The notes under the pieces were generated by a model, which had not been told where the DNA came from, ran no database searches, and saw only the letters and a list, made by a program, of their open reading frames with translations. A program made the translations under genes and the position numbers. A stretch of 38,727 bases of DNA from Pseudomonadales bacterium. Its GTDB lineage: Bacteria > Pseudomonadota > Gammaproteobacteria > Pseudomonadales > Azotimanducaceae. Location of the stretch: NCBI GenBank assembly GCA_030749725.1, contig JASMJM010000115.1, positions 1 through 38,727 of the forward strand, given 5' to 3'. This document shows, in pieces, positions 34,006-38,727 of this stretch (positions are counted from its first letter, which is position 1; every line of letters begins with the position of its first letter).

Positions 34006-34035
34006 GACCGGGTCACGAATGACCAGATCAGAAAG
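33976..34035 (+). repeat. Four 15-bp tandem repeats across a stop codon
   Basis: Units start at 33976, 33991, 34006 and 34021 with consensus GACCGGGTCACGAAT; the last is GACCAGATCAGAAAG. Unit 2 has GTCGCGTAA, whose TAA ends the quinone oxidoreductase, while units 1 and 3 have GTCACGAAT. The rest of the gap (34036-34234) holds no gene that I recognise. Confidence 0.9.
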
Positions 34036-34234
34036 GATTCGTGAGTAGTCGAGGAGAAAGAGCCATCGCCACCCCTTCTTCCCGTTAGGACAAATGGAGT
34101 CTGCTCCCCATTTGAGGAATTGGAAATTGGCCGAGGAGGGGATATAGTGTCGCTGCTCTATTTGGGCAGGTGTGAAATCCATTCTTAGTGAGGCCACATA
34201 TGTATTGGGTTGAGATCTCTCTCGCTATCCGACC

Positions 34235-35551
34235 ATGATGAATCACATAACCGGTATAGCCCTGGCGTCAGCTATTATATTTGCACTCACCCCTGGCACG
34301 CTCACTGCTGGCGAGAGTCCACAACTCGCGGCCGAAGCAACGACAATCTCCCCTGCTGAAAAAGAACTGACGGATTGGATTGCCGCCCAGCAGGACGCAA
34401 TGATTAAGGACCTGGCGGAGATCGTCGAAATCAATTCCGGCACATTGAACGTCGATGGCATAAACAAGGTCAGAGACATTCTGAACCAGGAGCTTGCTGC
34501 ACTTGGATTTCAGACGCGTACCGTAGCCGGGGGCGAGGTTACCAGCCTCACCTGCAAGGGAGGCGATGTTCAGTTCGCCGATCATCTCATCGCAACACTT
34601 AACACCGGCGAGAGCCGCAAACTGCTGCTCAACGGCCATCTCGATACGGTTTTCCCCGAGGACAGTCGGTTTCAGCATCTGCTGATAGACGGTGATACCC
34701 TGAAGGGACCGGGCGTATCGGACATGAAGGGCGGGCTAATCGCCATGCTCTATGCTCTCAAGGCGCTTCACGACAAGGGTTTATTGGCAAACGTGCGTCT
34801 CACGGTATTGCTCAATAGTGACGAAGAGATGGGCTCACTCGGCTCGCGCCCACTGATCGAAAAGCTTGCACGCCAGCACGATCTCGGTCTGGTCTTCGAA
34901 GGATCTTCGCAAAATCGAATGACACGGCACAGAAAAGGACTCGGGCAAGCGAGACTTAGAGTTACAGGGAGAGCATCCCACGCCGGCAACGCACACGAGG
35001 AAGGCGTATCCGCGATTCACGAGCTATCCCACAAGATCGTCGAGATAGAGAAACTCACTGACTACGATCAGCAGACCACCGTCAACGTGGGATTGGTGCA
35101 GGGAGGCGAGGCCCGCAATACCATCTCGCCCTGTGCCGAAGCCTATGTCGACTTGAGGTATCCAAACAATGATCTCGGCAATCGCCTGGTAACGGAGATC
35201 AAGCGGATTGCGGCCATCAAGCACACCCGCAACACCCACATCGGGCAGTCACCGGAAACCGAAACCTGGGTGAAGCTCCATCGACCGGCGAAGCCCATCC
35301 ACCCCGAAAGCGACGCCATCATATCCGCTGCCATGGGAATCTCAGCAGCACTCGGTCAGACTCTCGGCAGCCGTTACTCGGGAGGGGGCACGGATGGTTC
35401 CATCATGCAGTCGGTTGGCCTCCCCACTGCAGATTCGTTAGGGCCGGACGGCGAGGGTGACCACTCACCGCGTGAAGAGAGCAGCATCAGCTCTCTGATG
35501 ATTCGCACGAAGATGAACGCAGTGCTATTGTCTCGATTGATCCAGGACTAA
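34235..35551 (+). CDS. M20 family metallopeptidase (glutamate carboxypeptidase-like), exported
   Basis: Zinc-dependent exopeptidase of 438 aa with an N-terminal signal peptide (ITGIALASAIIFALTPGTLTA). The M20 metal site is visible: His135 and Asp137 (NGHLDTV), bridging Asp163 (SDMKGG) and the catalytic Glu197-Glu198 (EEMGS), plus the dimerisation-domain GRASHAG motif. The C-terminal GGGTDGS and GDGEGDHSPRE contain further ligands. It resembles carboxypeptidase G2 (glutamate carboxypeptidase) and CPG70-type peptidases acting in the periplasm. No clear ribosome site; ATG 34235 or 34238. It is convergent with the subunit-3-like gene, the stops directly abutting at 35551/35552. Confidence 0.92.
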   Translation: MMNHITGIALASAIIFALTPGTLTAGESPQLAAEATTISPAEKELTDWIAAQQDAMIKDLAEIVEINSGTLNVDGINKVRDILNQELAALGFQTRTVAGGEVTSLTCKGGDVQFADHLIATLNTGESRKLLLNGHLDTVFPEDSRFQHLLIDGDTLKGPGVSDMKGGLIAMLYALKALHDKGLLANVRLTVLLNSDEEMGSLGSRPLIEKLARQHDLGLVFEGSSQNRMTRHRKGLGQARLRVTGRASHAGNAHEEGVSAIHELSHKIVEIEKLTDYDQQTTVNVGLVQGGEARNTISPCAEAYVDLRYPNNDLGNRLVTEIKRIAAIKHTRNTHIGQSPETETWVKLHRPAKPIHPESDAIISAAMGISAALGQTLGSRYSGGGTDGSIMQSVGLPTADSLGPDGEGDHSPREESSISSLMIRTKMNAVLLSRLIQD

Positions 35552-36025
35552 TCACTCCCGGTACATCTTCGGTCGCTGCCGCACAGGGTCCAGCAGAGAC
35601 CAGTCCCCCTGTTCCAGCGTAAACCCGTCCGGAAAAGGGGTACGTGCGTCCATGCCCAGAGATTTCAGCACGCGGTCGTCTTGGTAATAACACTGTGACG
35701 CTATGCCGAACAGGGCTCGAAGGGCTGGTCGCTGTTGACGATTGAATTCCTCCAGCATGGGTACTCTGTCTTCAGGTTCGAGGGACGAGAAATCTGTCTG
35801 AAGGAGATCGCGCGACAGCTCGTCAAGTGTCTGCAACGCTTCAGTCAGAAAATGCAACTCGCCAGACCGGGCCAGAATATTCGAGAAGATCTTCGGATCA
35901 TCGGCCGCGGGCACCTTATATTCCCCGTTCGCCGGAATCATCGTGGCTACCAAGACCTCTAAGGTGCGGCGCTCTTCATCGGACAACTGACTGTCCGTGA
36001 TGATCAGGTTACCTTTGTCACTCAT
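35552..36025 (-). CDS. Gluconate 2-dehydrogenase subunit 3-like protein
   Basis: Small protein of 157 aa resembling the gamma (subunit 3) chain that accompanies membrane-bound FAD sugar and alcohol dehydrogenases (PF13618-type). Visible hallmarks: LSDEERRTLEVLVATMIPAN near the start, and LTEALQTLDELSRDLLQ and LLDPVRQRPKMYRE in the C-terminal half. No Tat signal is seen, unlike periplasmic relatives. It starts nine bases after the GMC stop and its ribosome site (TGAGGC) overlaps the end of that gene, so both are co-translated and probably form one complex. Confidence 0.88.
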   Translation of the reverse strand: MSDKGNLIITDSQLSDEERRTLEVLVATMIPANGEYKVPAADDPKIFSNILARSGELHFLTEALQTLDELSRDLLQTDFSSLEPEDRVPMLEEFNRQQRPALRALFGIASQCYYQDDRVLKSLGMDARTPFPDGFTLEQGDWSLLDPVRQRPKMYRE

Positions 36026-36034
36026 GCTGTCGCC

Positions 36035-37630
36035 TCAATCGAATAAGTTGGCCAGGCGTTTCTTTATGGAGTCTGCAATATACAGTGCGAGCGCCTGGAT
36101 GGTACTGGTGGGGTTCACGCCGGCGGAAGTCACAAATATGCTGCCGTCCACGATGAAGAGGTTCTTGACGTCGTGGCAACGGCCCCATTCATTCACGACT
36201 GAGTTGGCGCGATCCACACCCATTCTGGCAGTACCCATCAGGTGCCAGCCACCGACCGATATGGGTGCCTCCGTGATGATATCCTTGGCCCCCGCTGCTC
36301 GCAGGACCTCCTCACCCTTCGCCAATGCGTGATCGAGCATCTTTCTGCTGTTTTCGCTGAGCTGGTAGTCGATCTTGGGTGCGGGAATGCCGTTCGAGTC
36401 CACCAGATCAGGATCCAAGGTAACGGTATTGTGAAGTTCGGGCAGGTCTTCACAGATCATCACCATGCCCGTGATGCGATTGAACAGGTCCCGGTAAGCG
36501 CGGTGGTGGTCCTCCCCCCAGGGAACACGACCGGAATGAATGCCCGTCATTGCAGTGGCAATGGGACCTCTGCCGCGGGTGATTTCCATCGTGTAGCCGC
36601 GTAAGAAACCACGGGAGCGATCGGTCTCGTAAAACTCCTGGCTCCAGATGCAGTTACCGGGTCCCTTGTAGCCATCGAGCGGTTCGTCGAACACTCCCTG
36701 CACCGATGCATAAGGATGAAACATCATGTTCTTACCCACCATACCGCTGCTGTTAGCCAACCCGTCCGGAAACAGATTCGAGCTTGAATTCAGCAGGATG
36801 CGCGGTGTACCCACTCCGTTACAGGCCATCACCACAATCTCCGCCTCCTGCATCTGCTCAACGCCATCGGCATCATAGTAGACGACTCCGGAAGCCATAC
36901 CTTTGTCGTTCACCCTGATTTCGCGCACCCGACAACCGGTCCGTACTTCTACCCCGGCGCGAACTGCATGGGGCCAATAGGTGATGTCTGTGCTGGCCTT
37001 CGCACCCTGAGCGCAGCCGGTAGTGCATGAACCGAGATTGATGCACTTGTCACGGCCATCGTATTGTTCAGTGGCGACCGCACTGTCTGATGGCCACCAA
37101 TGCCATCCGAGGGAATTGAACCCCCCGGCAAGCCTCTCGCCGGCCTTACCGAGCGGTACCGGCGGCATGAGCGGGTTCTTCGGGGGATAGGCAGGGTCGC
37201 CGGCGAGACCGGAAATCCCCATCATCCGATCGTTCTCGGCGTAATACGGCTCCAGGGTCGCGTAATCGATCGGCCAGTCATCAGCAACACCATCCAGCGT
37301 CTTGATGCTGAAGTCACCTGGATGAAAGCGTGGGAAATGCCCGGCATACAAAATGGTCGCACCACCAACCGCATTGAAATTGGCCACCGAAATCGGTGAG
37401 TTGGTGTCATTGACGGGATAGTCGACAGGCAGTCCACGCCTGTTGGGACTGATACTGTAATCCTGACGCGTCTCCCATTCGCGTCCGGCACTCGGGTACT
37501 CGGCCGGCTTCATCCAGTTGCCCTGCTCCAGACAGACCACTTTCATGCGCGTATCCACCAGACTCCACGCCACCGCTGCACCGGATGCACCGGCACCTAT
37601 AATCAATACATCGACCGGATCTGCTGCCAT
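36035..37630 (-). CDS. GMC family FAD-dependent oxidoreductase
   Basis: FAD-containing alcohol or sugar dehydrogenase of 531 aa. The N-terminal dinucleotide motif is LIIGAGASGAAVAWSL with VVCLEQG, and a second FAD motif follows in FNAVGGATILYAG. Near the C-terminus are the family catalytic elements GGWHLMGTARMG (His) and SAGVNPTSTIQALA (Asn-Pro). It resembles gluconate, 2-keto-gluconate or sorbose dehydrogenases and cholesterol-oxidase-like enzymes that pair with a subunit-3 protein. No heme c subunit is next to it. The ATG at 37630 follows AGAGAGAAGAAT; the open frame to 37666 is not needed. SDR upstream, subunit 3 downstream. Confidence 0.92.
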   Translation of the reverse strand: MAADPVDVLIIGAGASGAAVAWSLVDTRMKVVCLEQGNWMKPAEYPSAGREWETRQDYSISPNRRGLPVDYPVNDTNSPISVANFNAVGGATILYAGHFPRFHPGDFSIKTLDGVADDWPIDYATLEPYYAENDRMMGISGLAGDPAYPPKNPLMPPVPLGKAGERLAGGFNSLGWHWWPSDSAVATEQYDGRDKCINLGSCTTGCAQGAKASTDITYWPHAVRAGVEVRTGCRVREIRVNDKGMASGVVYYDADGVEQMQEAEIVVMACNGVGTPRILLNSSSNLFPDGLANSSGMVGKNMMFHPYASVQGVFDEPLDGYKGPGNCIWSQEFYETDRSRGFLRGYTMEITRGRGPIATAMTGIHSGRVPWGEDHHRAYRDLFNRITGMVMICEDLPELHNTVTLDPDLVDSNGIPAPKIDYQLSENSRKMLDHALAKGEEVLRAAGAKDIITEAPISVGGWHLMGTARMGVDRANSVVNEWGRCHDVKNLFIVDGSIFVTSAGVNPTSTIQALALYIADSIKKRLANLFD

Positions 37631-37671
37631 ATTCTTCTCTCTGTTCGTGATCTGTCTATAACCCAAACCTG

Positions 37672-38469
37672 CTACGACGACGCCACGGCACCACCGTCAC
37701 AGGTAATGATTTCACCCACCGTAAATGCGCCGGCCCGGGAACTCAGAAATATCGCCAGCCCGGCAATATCTTCCATGGTACCAACGCGACCTCTTGGATT
37801 ACCCTTACCAACGGAGTCCCAATCGACCCCTTCCGTAGCACCCCCAAAACCAACCCCGGCACTCAACATCCAGGTAGGGAACGGTCCCGGCGCTATGCCG
37901 TTAACGATGATGTTCTCCTTCACCAAATGCGCCGCCAGCACGCGTGTCAGATGATGCACGGCCGCCTTTGAAGGACCATAGGAAAAGTTTTCAAATACGG
38001 GCGTTTTAATTCCATCCACTGATCCGACATTGATAACCCGTGCAGGATCCTCCGCATTGGCAGATTTTCTCAACAGCGGCAGCATCTTCTGCGTCAAAAA
38101 GAAAACACCTTTGACGTTGGTATCCATCACCTTGTCCCAACCGGACTCGGGGAATACATCCAAGGGTTCACCCCAAGTAGCACCGGCATTATTGACGAGA
38201 ATGTCCAGTCTCTCCTCTTGCGACTCAACACCTTTGGTCAGTGTTTCGATGCCATCCAAACCCGACAAATCCGCGGGAATCGAAACACACTCCCCCCCAT
38301 AAGTCTCCTGCAGCCTCTTGGCAGTCGCGCTGCACACATCGGCCTTTCTAGAGCTGATATATACCTTGGCCCCATTAGCAAGAAAGCCAGCAGCGATCAT
38401 CTCGCCAATCCCCCGTGAGCCACCTGTGACAACAGCAACCTTCCCCTCAATTGAAAATAGATTCTTCAT
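37672..38469 (-). CDS. Short-chain dehydrogenase/reductase (RhlG-like)
   Basis: Classical SDR of 265 aa: TGGSRGIG at residues 15-22, NNAG at 93-96, Ser150, Tyr164 and Lys168 (YGPSK), CDGGA near the end. It resembles RhlG/3-oxoacyl reductase-like SDRs. It is the first gene of the SDR-GMC-subunit 3 transcript (41 bp to the GMC start), suggesting consecutive oxidations of one substrate: a secondary alcohol/ketone step here and an alcohol step by the GMC enzyme. It is a paralogue of the SDR at 5555-6346 with clearly similar ends. Confidence 0.93.
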   Translation of the reverse strand: MKNLFSIEGKVAVVTGGSRGIGEMIAAGFLANGAKVYISSRKADVCSATAKRLQETYGGECVSIPADLSGLDGIETLTKGVESQEERLDILVNNAGATWGEPLDVFPESGWDKVMDTNVKGVFFLTQKMLPLLRKSANAEDPARVINVGSVDGIKTPVFENFSYGPSKAAVHHLTRVLAAHLVKENIIVNGIAPGPFPTWMLSAGVGFGGATEGVDWDSVGKGNPRGRVGTMEDIAGLAIFLSSRAGAFTVGEIITCDGGAVASS

Positions 38470-38587
38470 ATATTACTCAGCATTAGTTTTCGTATACGTG
38501 TGACATGTAAGGTAATTGGAAAGTGCTCAATAGAAAAGGGGTCAGTGCGAATATTTCCCCATCAGCCTGATTAGTGATCCCAACTCA

Positions 38588-38727
38588 CCGGTAATCACCT
38601 GCGTCCAGTTGGTTGAGACATGGGATGGGGTGTTGATGGAGCGCCTTCGGAGCGCGGTGGAGCCATGGATGGCGGAACCGTGATCCAGGTGTCTTGGGCC
38701 ATGGATGGCCCAAGGCAAGTAGCGTAA
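38588..38727. repeat. Long palindromic structured repeat, copy C (cut at window end)
   Basis: Same orientation as copy A. The conserved flank CCGGTAATCACC (38588) is followed by the left arm GAGACATGGGATGGGGTG at 38615, the GCGC-CTTCGG-AGCGC hairpin (about 38641-38655), and the inner hairpin GTCTTGGGCC/GGCCCAAGGC (38691-38716). The right arm lies beyond the window. It is upstream of the SDR at 37672-38469; I see no certain promoter in 38470-38587. Confidence 0.88.

Overview
The window looks like a bacterial chromosome fragment, most likely from a marine-type gammaproteobacterium. This is inferred from gene style: Shine-Dalgarno sites, moderate-to-high GC, a GGDEF protein with a SQxEIDALF tail, and many SDR, CoA-transferase, glyoxalase-fold (VOC) and GMC genes. 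No rRNA or tRNA marker is present, so the taxonomy is uncertain. No prophage, CRISPR array or intact transposase gene is visible.

Layout. 1-850: debris of an AAA ATPase gene, cut at its 5' end by a sequence resembling an IS21-type end and duplicated at its 3' end. 851-7554: a small membrane protein, a zinc alcohol dehydrogenase, then leftward genes (VOC, DUF1761, DedA-rhodanese, carboxymuconolactone-decarboxylase-like, SDR, Gfo/Idh). Two copies of a MITE-like element lie here. 8121-16401: an acyl-CoA-flavoured region with two giant tandem CaiB/BaiF CoA-transferases, a diguanylate cyclase, a hotdog-like protein on the opposite strand, a glutaredoxin-DinB fusion and an NTF2-like protein. 16797-27804: mostly leftward accessory enzymes (hydrolases, degenerate metallo-beta-lactamase, two alpha-toroid proteins, nucleotidyltransferase, YdeI-like, GNAT, VOC, SRPBCC, S9 peptidase). 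27969-35551: rightward SDR plus a molybdopterin oxidoreductase, an Eis-like acetyltransferase, a quinone oxidoreductase and an M20 peptidase. 35552-38469: a leftward operon SDR, GMC oxidoreductase, gluconate-2-dehydrogenase subunit-3-like.

The most striking observation is that two unrelated thiol-redox genes each carry one in-frame TGA exactly where the family has a redox cysteine. These are the CxC loop of the DedA-rhodanese fusion (TGA 3815-3817) and the CxxC of the glutaredoxin-DinB fusion (TGA 14868-14870). Both frames continue with family-typical sequence, and TGA is used as an ordinary stop elsewhere in the window. Selenocysteine insertion is the most economical explanation. Two independent nonsense mutations are the alternative.

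The second notable signal is a long palindromic intergenic element in three copies (7753-7915, 16508-16646, 38588 to the window end). Its inner hairpin shows compensatory base-pair changes between copies, and its outer arms carry a matched one-base insertion in one copy. This implies a structure maintained as such in RNA or single-stranded DNA.

Functionally the region is a catabolic and redox accessory zone: acyl-CoA activation (CoA-transferases), oxidation of alcohols and ring or side-chain carbons (SDRs, ADH, GMC, Mo enzyme) and detoxification (VOC, Grx, quinone reductase). The actual substrates cannot be read from the sequence.
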